Position numbers and translations under genes: made by a program. Positions 46,900-57,900 of a stretch of 64,000 bases of DNA are shown piece after piece; positions within the stretch are counted from its first letter, which is position 1; every line of letters begins with the position of its first letter. This DNA is from Centrapalus pauciflorus (lineage: Eukaryota; Streptophyta; Magnoliopsida; Asterales; Asteraceae), in contig JAANYP010006994.1 of the NCBI GenBank assembly GCA_020465985.1, forward strand, positions 19,255-83,254, given 5' to 3'. The notes under the pieces were generated by a model. The model searched no databases. It had not been told where the DNA came from and was given only the letters and a program-made list of their open reading frames with translations.

Positions 46900-47621
46900 T
46901 TAGTTATTTTTAGGGGAACTCATCATAGGGAAGACTTCTCCAACTTCATCAACCTTTTTTGATGGACCAGGGATATCCACAGTAATATTTCCTATTTGTG
47001 GTATCAACTTGAATACCATCCTCATTGACTAAGTTACTTCCAACAATGCTTGTTTTTGCAATGATGGAACTAGCAGAGTCAACAGGCCTCATGTCCCCAG
47101 TTTCAAGACAATCTTTGGCCACATGTGTCTTCTTTCCACACTATAGCATTTTCACTTTTTAGCCTTTTTGGAAGAAGAATTTCCAGAAACATATTCTGGA
47201 TTATTTTTTGTTGATTCTGTCAGCATGTTTAGCAAACTTATTACTGTCTCTAGATGAATCAACTGTTTGGGTGGAAGGCCTAATGGCAACAGCTTTGCCT
47301 GTATCTTCTTTCCTCTTTTTGGGAGGACAGATTTCAAACACAGGATGTTTGACTGGCCTCTGACTTTCCACGGGTTTGGGAAACTTATTCCCAAATTTCT
47401 CAGGTTTAGCAATGGCTTTGCCTTTGCCTTTACTGAGATGTGATTGAAGCTACCTATCAACATAATCACTGCTTCTGGTTTTGAAAGACTTACCTTCATT
47501 TATAAGCAGTTTTCCACTATGATTTAAAAACTTATTTGAAACCACGGCAGATTTGCTTTCAACAAGAGACTTACCCTTGTTGAAAGCAGGCTGCTTACCT
47601 TTTGAAAACTTTTTCTCAAAA
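46900..47621 (-). pseudogene. gag: element G gag, C-terminal part
   Basis: Equivalent to the last third of H gag, with frameshifts. It keeps the basic KFSKGKQ region, a degenerate second zinc knuckle (first Cys lost) and GIQVD (47003-47017) near the end. It is joined to the N-terminal half by a deletion just at the H insertion site. 47617-47621 (CAAAA) is the left target duplication of H. Confidence 0.88.
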
Positions 47622-48745
47622 TGTTAGGCACAAAAAGGCCTCAGTCAAACCTGTTCTACATCTGAGGGGGAGATTGATAATCAAACCTGTTGATGCATTT
47701 GAAGGTTGAATTTAAGGCCTGTTATATGCCTTATTGAAGCCTGAAAATGATTTGCAATATTAGTCATAAGCTGTTCTATGTGTTGCATGTGTTGCAACTA
47801 AGACAGTTTGTCCAAGCTGCTCTGTCTGCTGAACAGGCTGGACATAAACTGTCTACGTTACTCTACACTGGTGAGCAGCTTGGGCATTTTTAAAGTGTTC
47901 TGTTCTTTGTGAACAGAACCTGTTCTTTGTGAACAGGCTAAACACTTTATGGAATATGTTTCCAAGTCATCATGTATTGTTTTTTACTACAAGATCAGTT
48001 TACAAAGTCGAAGACAAAGTGGAAAACAGAACTGCTCAGCCTGCCCAAGCTGTTCTGTAACATGAATACAAAAGGTTATTTGAAAAAAGGTGACAGACCT
48101 TTTTCTTATATCAAAATAGGCCTTTACAAGGAAGAAAGACGCAAAGTTGACATTCCTTATTTAGTTAAAGGCAATGCAACAGTAGACAAAGTGAAAAGAC
48201 AAAAGTTCTGCACACAAGAAGACAAGTCTGCTTTTCAGAAAGTGCAGAAAAGGTTATGTTGTCTTTTCAAACAAGACTTCTCCTTTTTCATTCCGTCCAA
48301 TAAAGAAGTTTCTCTTAGATCCTCTGAGTGAGTATAAAAGGAAGCTTCTAAGGACAGAAAGAAGTGCGAAGAAAAGCTAAGTGCTGAAATCAAGAGTGAA
48401 CGTGCAAGTGTGATTTTCATGCATGCAAGCCTTCTGTGTAAATCAGTATCTGTGTGTCTAAGCTGTTTTACATAAGCTGTTCCCTTAAGTCTTGTAAACA
48501 CAGTGAGTGCTTCTTTGTGAGTGTATTCATTGTATTCTAGTTTGAGTTTGTCTTAGACTAGTAAACATACTGTTGTATCTGTCATCTCAGCTTGAACTAT
48601 TCCGCATTCAAGCTTGTTTGTAATTAACAAATTGTTGATAATACATACAAACATTGAGAAAACAATGTGTAGTTTTTAAATAGCTGTATTCACCCCCCCT
48701 CTACAACTTAAAGCTATATTCTTTGGGAACCTCTCGGGACCTACA
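47622..48745 (+). repeat. 5' LTR of element H
   Basis: TGTTAGGCAC...GGGACCTACA. It includes a second PPT-like GAGGGGGAGATTG at 47664-47676 and the direct pair of GTTCTTTGTGAACAG at about 47908-47937. It also holds many AACAGGCT/CAAGCTGTTC words and a C-rich tract before the end (about 48691-48700). Confidence 0.96.
48297..48339 (+). promoter_or_regulatory. LTR promoter of element H (CCAAT and TATA boxes)
   Basis: CCAAT at 48297-48301 and TATAAAA at 48333-48339, in the context AGTATAAAAGGAAGC. The same pair occurs in the 3' LTR (TATA 60172-60178) and inverted in G. The R region would start about 30 bp further on. Confidence 0.75.
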
Positions 48746-48747
48746 AC

Positions 48748-48758
48748 TGGTATCAGAG
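48748..48758 (+). promoter_or_regulatory. primer-binding site of element H
   Basis: TGGTATCAGAG, two bases after the LTR. The leader to the gag ATG is only about 50 bp, in contrast to 645 bp in element A. Confidence 0.94.
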
Positions 48759-48806
48759 CGGTTTAGAGTGTGTGTCATTCTAGATCTCTCATTCTCTCAA
48801 GTTTCC

Positions 48807-51557
48807 ATGGACAACAGTGCTGCAAGTTCTTCTTACTATGACAATGGCTCTATGGGCAAACCTCCAAAATTTAATCATCAAAACTTCTCTGGTTGGAAGT
48901 GCAGAATGATGCTCTATTTAGAGAATCTGGATGTACAACTGCCAGAGATAGTGATGGAGGGTCCCTATGTGCCAACCTCTGTTACTACCATAACTCCAGC
49001 GGTTGAAGGAGCTGCTCCTGAAATCAGGACCTTTGAGAAAGCTAAAGGTCAATGGTCTGATGAAGACAAGAGACTGGTGGCTCTGGATGCAAAGGCCAGA
49101 AACAACCTGGTCATTTCTCTTCCTGATGATGTGTTCAAACAGGTTGAGAAAATGAAGACAGCAAAAGAGATGTGGGATACTTTGTGTACCGTCTATGATG
49201 GACCTATAATCACACTGGACAACAGAATCAACAATCTTGTTAGACAATATGAACTCTTCTTTGCTAAACCAAAGGAGACTCTCACTGAAACCTACACCAG
49301 GTTTACTGCTTTAGTGAATGATATCAAAGCTGTTGGGATCACTAAGGACAGTCTCACCCTGGTGAATAAATTTCTGGACATTTTACCTGAAGAGTGGAAC
49401 TATTTCTCAACAATTCTAAGGAACTCAGGTACTATCAGAAGTATGGATCTGGTCAATTTGTATGGATCCTTACTGAATGATGAACAGTCAAGGCAACAAA
49501 AGAGAAATGCCTTGGAAATGTCCAAAAGAGGTGCAGCCTTTGTGGCTAATGTGAGACAGCCTGCAAATCAGTTGAGTGATGTGTTCACTCAACCTGATCA
49601 ACAGGATGATGACAAGGAGGAGGTGTCAGATAAAGAAGATACTGCAGATCTTGCTGAACAAGATGATGAGCAAATGATAGCCATGCTTGTCAAAAGGTTC
49701 AACAAGAAAAGGTTTGGAAGAAACATGCTGCAAGGAAGTTCAGGTGCTGGCAAAAAGAAGGCATTTGATAAAACCAAGGCTGAGTGTTTCAAATGTGGCA
49801 AAACTGGGCATATAGCTGCTGACTGTGTGTCAAAAGCTGTTGGTCAGTCATCCAAACCATACAAGACAAACAAGGATGATGGTTATAGGGTTAAGTACCT
49901 TATGGCCATGGCTAAGCTGAGGAAGTTGGAAAACTCAGTGGATTCCAACCGCCAAAAGGGACTTATGGCAGAGACCTGTGATTGGGAGGAATCTGATTCA
50001 TCATCTGATGAAGAAGACAATCAATGTCTGATGGCCAACACTGATGTCCCATCAACAAGCAGTTTCAAACAGGATATGGCTGAAGCTGAAGCTTTCAGCA
50101 GCTTAGAGAACTGGAATCCTACTATGATGTATAAGGTACAAAATTTTATGGCTTACAGTTCTGAAGAAAAAGTTAAAATGTTTGAATATATGCTTGTTGA
50201 TCTAAAAGCTGCTGTTGAGAAGCATGATGCTTTACTATCTGAAATCTCTAAGCTTAAAACTGATCTTAAAACTAAATCTAGTAAACTGGACAGTTTCCAT
50301 AAGTTGGAAACTGAGCTTGATGAATTAAAACACATCAACTCTATTTTACTGGAAGAAAAGAGAGAAACAGATATAAAGCATGCTAAGCTTCAAAAGATAG
50401 TTGACTCTTGGTGCCAATCTGCACAAAAAGTCAGCCATTGTATAAGTCAACAGATTCCTGCACAAATCCAAGCCTATCTTGGAGGGGATCTTGACACAGC
50501 AGCTTCCATTGTTGAGATCAATAATCTGAAAGAAGATTTATCCACTCTTGGTGAACTTCCAAACACATTCATTCAAAATGTGAATGGTAAACTAATCTCA
50601 ACAAATAGGTTTGTCAGGCCTCAAAACACTGACAGCTTGTGTGAATTTAGTTCTAAAGCTGATATTGGAATTTGTTCTCCATCAAGTCAGCCTGCTAAGT
50701 GCTCTGCTGGTTCACACAAGCAAAAGAAAGGAAAACATGTTCAAACTGGAGTTGTGGATACTAAACCTGTTGACAAAACAGGTTCTGAGTCCAAAGCTGA
50801 TGGTAAAAAGCATGTTAATCCTTTTGATGCTAAACACTTTGAAAACAAGTTTTCAAAAAGTAAGCAGCCTGTTTTCAACAAGGGTAAGTCTCATGTTGAA
50901 AACAAAACTGCTGTGATTTCAAATAAGTTTTCAAATCATAGTGGTAAACTGGTTTTAAATAAGAATAAGCTTTTCAAAACCAGACACAGTGAATATGCTG
51001 ATAGGCAGCATAAATCACAATTCAGTAGGGGCAAAGGCAAAGCCATTGCTCAAACTGAGATAATTAGGAATAAGTTTCCCAAACCTGTGGAAGCTCAAAA
51101 GCCAATTAAGCTCCCTGTCTTTGACATCTGTCCTCCTAAAAAGAGGAAAGAAGAGGCAGCCAAAGCTGTGGCTATTGAACTATCCACTCAAGCTGTTGAT
51201 TCAACAAAAAGCAATAAAACTGCTAAAACTGCTGAAAGAATCAACAAAAATAACTCAGAATGTGTTTCTGAAAGATCTTCTTCCAAAAACCCTAAAAAGA
51301 GAAAATGTTACAAATGTGGGAAGAAGACACATCTGGCCAAGGATTGTCCTGAATCTGAGGACATGAGGCCTGTTGACTCTGCTGTTTCCACCACAGTTGT
51401 TACAAGCAGTGTTGGAAATGTCACAGTCACTGAAAGTGGTATTCAAGCTGATACCATTCAAATAGGGAATATTAGTGTGGATATTTCAAGTCCATCAACA
51501 AATGTTGATGAAGTAGGAGAACTCATCTCTGTGATGAGTTCCCCTAAAAATGACTAA
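48807..51557 (+). CDS. gag: element H Gag polyprotein, open frame of 916 codons
   Basis: Starts MDNSAASSSYYDN; the same start, mutated, is seen in G. The N-terminal half is a UBN2/DUF4219-like Gag region (FNHQNFSGWKCRMMLYLE, MWDTLCTVYDG). Then an acidic patch and KRFNKKRFG, the first zinc knuckle CFKCGKTGHIAADC (about residue 327), and a coiled-coil region (about residues 460-540, with LKTDLKTKSSKLDSF). A long lysine/asparagine-rich stretch follows, then a second knuckle CYKCGKKTHLAKDC (about residue 834) and GIQAD (51438-51452), and it ends SSPKND. It is the only full-length uninterrupted retrotransposon gene here. It would form particles and bind RNA. Its last codons overlap the pol ATG (ATGACTAA). 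Confidence 0.95.
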   Translation: MDNSAASSSYYDNGSMGKPPKFNHQNFSGWKCRMMLYLENLDVQLPEIVMEGPYVPTSVTTITPAVEGAAPEIRTFEKAKGQWSDEDKRLVALDAKARNNLVISLPDDVFKQVEKMKTAKEMWDTLCTVYDGPIITLDNRINNLVRQYELFFAKPKETLTETYTRFTALVNDIKAVGITKDSLTLVNKFLDILPEEWNYFSTILRNSGTIRSMDLVNLYGSLLNDEQSRQQKRNALEMSKRGAAFVANVRQPANQLSDVFTQPDQQDDDKEEVSDKEDTADLAEQDDEQMIAMLVKRFNKKRFGRNMLQGSSGAGKKKAFDKTKAECFKCGKTGHIAADCVSKAVGQSSKPYKTNKDDGYRVKYLMAMAKLRKLENSVDSNRQKGLMAETCDWEESDSSSDEEDNQCLMANTDVPSTSSFKQDMAEAEAFSSLENWNPTMMYKVQNFMAYSSEEKVKMFEYMLVDLKAAVEKHDALLSEISKLKTDLKTKSSKLDSFHKLETELDELKHINSILLEEKRETDIKHAKLQKIVDSWCQSAQKVSHCISQQIPAQIQAYLGGDLDTAASIVEINNLKEDLSTLGELPNTFIQNVNGKLISTNRFVRPQNTDSLCEFSSKADIGICSPSSQPAKCSAGSHKQKKGKHVQTGVVDTKPVDKTGSESKADGKKHVNPFDAKHFENKFSKSKQPVFNKGKSHVENKTAVISNKFSNHSGKLVLNKNKLFKTRHSEYADRQHKSQFSRGKGKAIAQTEIIRNKFPKPVEAQKPIKLPVFDICPPKKRKEEAAKAVAIELSTQAVDSTKSNKTAKTAERINKNNSECVSERSSSKNPKKRKCYKCGKKTHLAKDCPESEDMRPVDSAVSTTVVTSSVGNVTVTESGIQADTIQIGNISVDISSPSTNVDEVGELISVMSSPKND

Positions 51558-54233
51558 TAATTCTCTTATCACTCTGCAGGAAAAACAACCTTCCCAGGTT
51601 TGGTACTTGGACAGTGGCTGCTCAGGGCACATGACAGGTTGTAAAGAATTGCTGAGTGAACTCAGGCATGAAAAAGGGCCAAAAGTCACCTTTGGTGACA
51701 ATGTACAGGGATCCACTGAGGGATATGGAACTCTTAAAGCTGGTGCTGCAGTGTTCAAAAGAGTAGCCTATGTGGTTGGGCTAAAACATAACCTTGTTAG
51801 CATAAGCCAACTGTGTGATGCTGGCTACAAGGTTAACTTTGATGAGCACCTGGGTTACATATTGGATTCCCAATGCAAAGTTGTGCTATGTGCTCAACGA
51901 AAGAAAGGTGTATATGTTGTGGATATGCATTCTGCTGACCCCACAACTGAAACCTGTTTTCTCACAAGAACAAATGCTGATCTAAACTGGCTATGGCACA
52001 GAAGACTGTCACATCTGAACTTCAAGAACATCAACAAACTCTGTAAGAAAGAGTTGGTGACAGGTTTGCCTTCTATGACTTTTGCTAAGGATAGATTATG
52101 CACAGCTTGTGAGAAAGGCAAGCAGAGAAAAACATCTTTTAAATCCAAACATAATTTCTCTATTGATACTCCACTCTTCTTAATCCACATGGATTTGTTT
52201 GGACCCGTTAATGTCCCAAGTCTAGGAGGATGAAGATACACTCTAGTAATGGTTGATGAGTTCTCCAGGTACACATGGGTGATCTTTCTAAAGAGCAAAG
52301 GAGAGGCTGCTAGAGAGATTATTGAATTTGTCAAAAAGATGGAAATGCTGAACTCTGTCAATACACCCTGTGTGAATAAATGTACTGACCTAATTACAAC
52401 TGCATGTCCAGAACCTATCAATGATGATTTTCCCAATTCCTCTGCTGATATGTTCAACAGTGGTCAGACATGTTCAACAAGTGAACAGGCTCAAGATAAC
52501 AGTGTGTCTGAAAATCTTGAGAGCTGTTCAACAGGACCTGCTGAAGATGTTAACAACTCAGGTGAATCATCACTGAAAAATGATCCTAAGTGGATTAGGT
52601 GTCACCCCAATGATCAAATAATTGGTGACATCAACAAAGGGATACAAACACGGTGGGACAGCTTAGGGAACTTTTGTATGTTCTCTAGTTTTGTTTCACT
52701 GATGGAGCCAAAGAAGGTTGATGAAGCATTAAAAGATGCCAATTGGATCACTGCCATGCAAGAAGAGCTCAATCAGTTTGAGAGAAACAATGTATGGAAG
52801 CTGGTCCCTGCTCCTAAAGGTAAAACTATAATTGGCACTAAATGGGTTTTCAGGAATAAGATGGATGAGCAAGGTCATGTCATTAGAAATAAGGCAAGAC
52901 TGGTTGCTCAGGGCTACAGACAGGAGGAAGGAATTGATTATGATGAAACATTTGCTCCTGTGGCCAGGCTAGAAGCAATTCGTTTGTATCTAGCCTACGC
53001 TGCTCATAAGAGCATTAAGGTATTTCAAATGGATGTGAAGAGTGCATTTTTGAATGGGAAGCTGCAAGAAGAAGTTTATGTCAAGCAGCCTCCAGGTTTT
53101 GAAAATGAACAACATCCAGGTTTTGTCTATAAGTTGGACAAAGCTCTCTATGGTCTCAAACAAGCCCCTAGAGCCTGGTATGACACTCTTACTGAGTTCC
53201 TTATGAGCAATGGGTATTCCAGAGGTAAAGTGGATACTACACTGTTCATAAAGAAAGTGAAATCTGACATTATGCTTGTTCAAATTTATGTGGATGACAT
53301 AATATTTGGTTCTACTAATGAGCAGTTATGCAAGAATTTTTCACTACTCATGAAATCTAAGTATGAAATGAGTATGATGGGAGAACTAACTTTCTTTTTA
53401 GGATTACAGGTTAAACAAACCTCAACTGGAACATTTATAAATCAAAGAAAGTACACTTTAGATCTATTGAAAAAGTTCAAATTTGATCAAAGTTCTCCTA
53501 TTAAAACTCCAATGGCAACCAATGTAAAATTGGATGCTGATGCCAGTGGCAAAGCTGTTTCAGTAACAGCTTACAGAGGCATGAATGGGAGCTTGCTATA
53601 CCTGACTGCTAGTAGACCTGATATTATGTTTGCCACCTGTTTATGTGCTAGGTTCCAAGCTGATCCAAAGGAATCTCATCTACCTGCTGTTAAAAGAATC
53701 TTCAGATACCTGAAGGGTACATCAGGTTTGGGTCTTTGGTATCCCAAAGACTCAAGTCTTGAGCTAACAGGATATTCAGATTCTGATTTTGCAGGCTGCA
53801 GGTTAGATAGGAAAAGCACAACAAGTGGATGTCAACTCCTTTGTGGAAAGATGATTAGTTAGAGTAGCAAGAAGCAGAACTCAGTGTCCACTTCTACTGC
53901 TGAAGCTGAGTACATTGCTGCGGGAAGCTGCTGTGGGCAGATTCTGTGGATGCAGCATCAGCTTGAAGACTATGGGCTTGTGTATAGGAAAACTCCTATT
54001 CTGTGTGATAATACAAGTGCCATAGCCATCTCCAACAATCCAGTATTTCACTCAAGAACAAAGCATATTGAAGTCAGACATCACTTCATCAGGGATCACA
54101 TTCAGAAAGGTAATGTGGAGGTAAGTTTTATTTCCACAAAAGAACAGCTTGCAGACATTTCACCAAACCTCTGGATGAAACAAGGTTTAATTACCTTGTC
54201 AGCAAGCTGGGCATGTTAAATAAGAGTGACTAA
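51550..54233 (+). pseudogene. pol: element H pol, integrase core deleted
   Basis: Opens at ATG 51550, overlapping the gag end in another frame. Protease WYLDSGCSGHMT; GAG-pre-integrase with LWHRRLSHL and CTACEKGKQ; integrase starts at HMDLFGP, then TGA 52231-52233. After FVKKMEMLN the frame jumps to the acidic linker, so the second catalytic Asp, the Glu and the C-terminal integrase are missing without loss of frame. RT has [13 protein letters not shown] and YVDD (53287-53298). RNase H has YSDSDFAGC, a TAG at 53860-53862 and a lost base near 54162. The natural stop would be at 54233. Confidence 0.94.
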
Positions 54234-54824
54234 GTGTTCTCTCAGGTCTATGAAGTTATATGTCTCACACTGCTCAAGTCTCTCAGAACAGCTTAGACAG
54301 AACAGGCTATGCATGTTCTATACTTAGCCATTTTTCTGAAAAACTTGAACAGCTTGAGCACAGAACAGGCTGAACAACAAACAGGTTGTAAGTCCAGCCT
54401 GCTCTGATGGTTCAATCTTTAACCTGTTCATTCCTTCCCACTGCCTTACAAGCCTTTGTCTTGAAACCTGTTCAAATAATTGAACCCAACCTGTTCTCAC
54501 AACTGAGAACAGGCTGAAGGCACAGTTTGAAGGGAGAACAGCTTGAAGAATGGATAACATATGTTGACTCTGCTCATCACAGGGTTGACCAACAACTTAG
54601 ACCAAATATTTTATTTACCTTTCTTCACAATTAAGTTACTTAATTAATGTTTTATTTAACTTAATTACTGCGGATAATGTGGATTACGTGTGTAAGTGAT
54701 TAAAAAGAAATCGAGTGGTCTGACAAACGGTCTGACATGGACAACCGTTCCGTTTTCCGTTAACGACTTTTTAAAATCAAACCGCCCAAAATCTTCTCTC
54801 TCTTACACACTCACATTCAAATCC
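54234..54824 (+). other. spacer of element H between pol and 3' ORF
   Basis: No gene. Between 54260 and 54560 it is packed with GAACAGCTTG, GAACAGGCT and CCTGTTC words also found in the H LTR. From about 54590 the composition becomes AT-rich. Shortly before the TATA box come three CCGTT words within 25 bp (about 54737-54760) and a TC-rich stretch. Confidence 0.75.
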
Positions 54825-54832
54825 TATAAATA
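54825..54832 (+). promoter_or_regulatory. TATA box upstream of the 3' ORF (element H)
   Basis: TATAAATA in the context ATCCTATAAATACC, 114 bp before the ATG at 54939. The predicted leader (from about 54857) is TC-rich and has no ATG. Position and sequence parallel the TATAAATAG boxes of elements A, B and C, although here no intron is needed. Confidence 0.6.
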
Positions 54833-54938
54833 CCTAAATACAGTTTCATTTTCGTCCTCCTCATCACTTCCAGAAATTCTCAAGAACCCTAAAATCGACT
54901 AAGTGTCCTTTTCTTCCTCAACCTCAAAAATTTCCCAA

Positions 54939-57900
54939 ATGGCTCACAGACCTAATCCCTTTCTCCCAGTATTTGTTGGTGAGGATGTTGTCAAACACTC
55001 ATCAATCACCACAATGCTGACAATTAAGCCCACCAACTACATTGCCAACCTCACAATCCCCAAAAACTATGTGGGGAAGGGCTATGACCAAATGGTGGAG
55101 TTTCTGAAAGTTCATCCGTTGAAATACGCCATGACTGCATCTCCTGGTGTCCTGTACCAGGAGATGATGTATGAATTCTGGTACACATGCTCCTACAATC
55201 CCGACACTAAGGTCATCAAAGGAACTATTCTTAATGGAACTCAGTCCATTGAGATAACAGTTGATCTTCTGAGGGAGGCTCTTCATCTGCCTGTTGCTGA
55301 GTCTTATGATCTACCCCAGCCTGAGAACGAGCAAATGGGCAATCTGCTACGCTTCTGTGGTGTAGCAGAACCCAAAATTGGGGCAACATTGTACAGGAAG
55401 GAGTTGTCACCCACTTACAGCTTCTTATTCGCCTCTGTGGTGATGTGTTTCAGCAGCAAGGTTGGTTCCTTTGACCAACTTAGTAGAGATGAAGTTCCAA
55501 TAGTCCTACAGCTAGTGGATGGGACTACTCTTGACATGGCTAAGTGGATCTTTTCAAACCTGAGAAACCTGGTGCAGCAAGAGCCAAGACCAGCAACTGT
55601 CCGTTATCCCAAGTTTCTGAGCCTCATTTTCAGCCATGTTTGTGGTGAGCAACTTTACAACTCTCAGCCCCTACTTAAGTCTGCTGCATTCCCTGTCATA
55701 AGGAATAGAATTTTTCATACTCCTGTACTGCAAAATGAGCCTCCTCTATCCACACCAATGAGGAGGCTGTTAGGTTTGGTGGAAGGACCCTCTGATGTGA
55801 GGGTGGATCCAGAAGCTGCTGCTCCCGTCATAAAATCCAAAGCCAGGTCCAAGCTTGTTAAACGGACCCTGGCAACTGAAGCTGGGCCTGCTAAAAAGAA
55901 GGCCAAAACAGCTCAGACTAAGTCTGCTCCCTTAGCCTCTGTGGCTGAGGAAGAGCAGACTCCTCACCCTGGCTCATCTGTTGAGCCTAAAGCCTTTGTG
56001 GCTGGTGCCTCTGTGGCACAAGAGACTATGGAACAGGCAAGCCCCAATGTTCCTGACCCAGTCTCACATCTTATCCAAACAGATCCTCTCCCCTCTCCAC
56101 AATCACCCACATCATCCATTCATTACCAACGCAAATCCCTAGCCAAAAAGAAAACAGTCCACAAAACCACCTCCTCTATTCCCTCTCAACAGGGTTCAGT
56201 TGAAAAAGAAGCAACCCCCGCTGCCTCTCCTATTTTGGGAGAAGGTTCAGCTCATTTGGAGCATGCTTCACTCCAATCTGAGTCAACCCAGAGTCAGCCT
56301 AGACCCTCTGGTTCCTCCCAACAGGAACCAGTTGTACAAATGGAGATACCCACATCAACTATCCCAGCCTCTCAATAGGCTGAGGATATTGAAAGACAGG
56401 AGTCCTCTCCACTCCATACTGTGTCCACACTGTCCCCCACTAAAATCTCCTCACACCCTGAGTCTGCACGAGATGCCCACGCTGCTGGTATAGACCAATC
56501 AGCAGCTCAGTCTCAAACTTCTGCTCCCCATGATACAGCTGTTCTACACCAAACAGCTGCTGAGGGACCAACACCCCAAGCTGATGAACCTCAGGGATCA
56601 CACCATCCCTCTGGTGAGGCTGCTCCCTCCATGCAAATTCCATCAGCAGGTTTCACCACTGCTGATGTTGAAATGCATATTCCATCTCCCAATGATGAGG
56701 TGCCTTTAGACCAAGGCACTGCAGAGGGAACCACCACTGGTCTTCATGAGGGTGTTGCAACACAAGCAGCATCTGAAAGGCCCCAAACATCATCCCCTTC
56801 TCCTAGTGATGCAGCTACAGCCGCTGCTGAAGGATCCCTTGATCCCTCCAAACTGGGTCATCTTACTTTTGCCCAGGCTATGGAGCTTCTGTCCAAAGTC
56901 CCTCTTCCCTCTCCATCACATCCTCAAACACCAGCTTCATCATCATCTTCTCCATATACCCACTCAAAACAATCCACCCATACACCTCCATCTCCCAAAG
57001 ACCTGCCTTTGAAGGATCAGCTTTCTTTGCTGACCAACAAAGTTGGTTCTTTGGAAAACACCATGCACTCTCTACCCTCCATCATATCAGACTCTGTGTC
57101 TGCACAACTTTAGGGGTTCTTTGATTCGTTCAAGGCCTCTTTCCCTACCACTCCACAGCCTGATCAATCTCCACAGCTGTTAGCACTCACTGCTCAGCTG
57201 CAAACTGTGTCCACCTCCCTTTCCTCTATTCTTTCCATTCTGCAGGACTCTGTGTCCTCAATGACAGCTATTTCCCAACAGCTGTCATCACTTCTCACTT
57301 CTTGCAACTCTACCCTTCCAACCACTCTGGCTAGCTTACAAACTCTAATTGGCTCCCTGTCAAACTCTGTGTCATCAGATCTTGCTGATGTGCAAGATTC
57401 TCTAGAACTTCATCTTGCACAGCTGCAAACTCTGCTGTTCACAACGTCTGACAGGGAAAACATTGTTAAGCTCACATCCCTTGCTGATTCCCACTCCACT
57501 TCTCTTCAGACCTGTCTTTCCCAGCTTACTGAGGTGAAGGATAACTTGGCTTACTTAGTGACTAGCCTTGTTGGTCCTAAACCTTCTACTAAATCTGCTG
57601 GCAAGCCTGCTGACTTTGTGTCTTCAGGCAGACCAGGTGTTGAAGTCGCTGCTTCATCTCCTTCAAAGGGGGAGAAGTCATCTGCCTCGAAGACTAAGTC
57701 TAAGGGGGAGAAAACTTCTTCTCCTAAGGAGATACCAGTGTCTGCAACTCATACTGGTCAGCCAGCAGATGTCTTTGAAAGAGGTGCAGCTGAAGGTGTC
57801 TCTCAAGCTGCTATGCCTACTCAGGCTGTCTCTCCAATCCCTGCTCAGTCTAAGGGGGAGGAAGTCATTCGTGAGGACAGGCCTAGCAGTAAAAGGAGGC

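Noticed and set aside
47972..48331. LTR open frame as an annotated gene
   Set aside because: Frame is only partly conserved between LTR copies; kept as a low-interest finding, not as a CDS.
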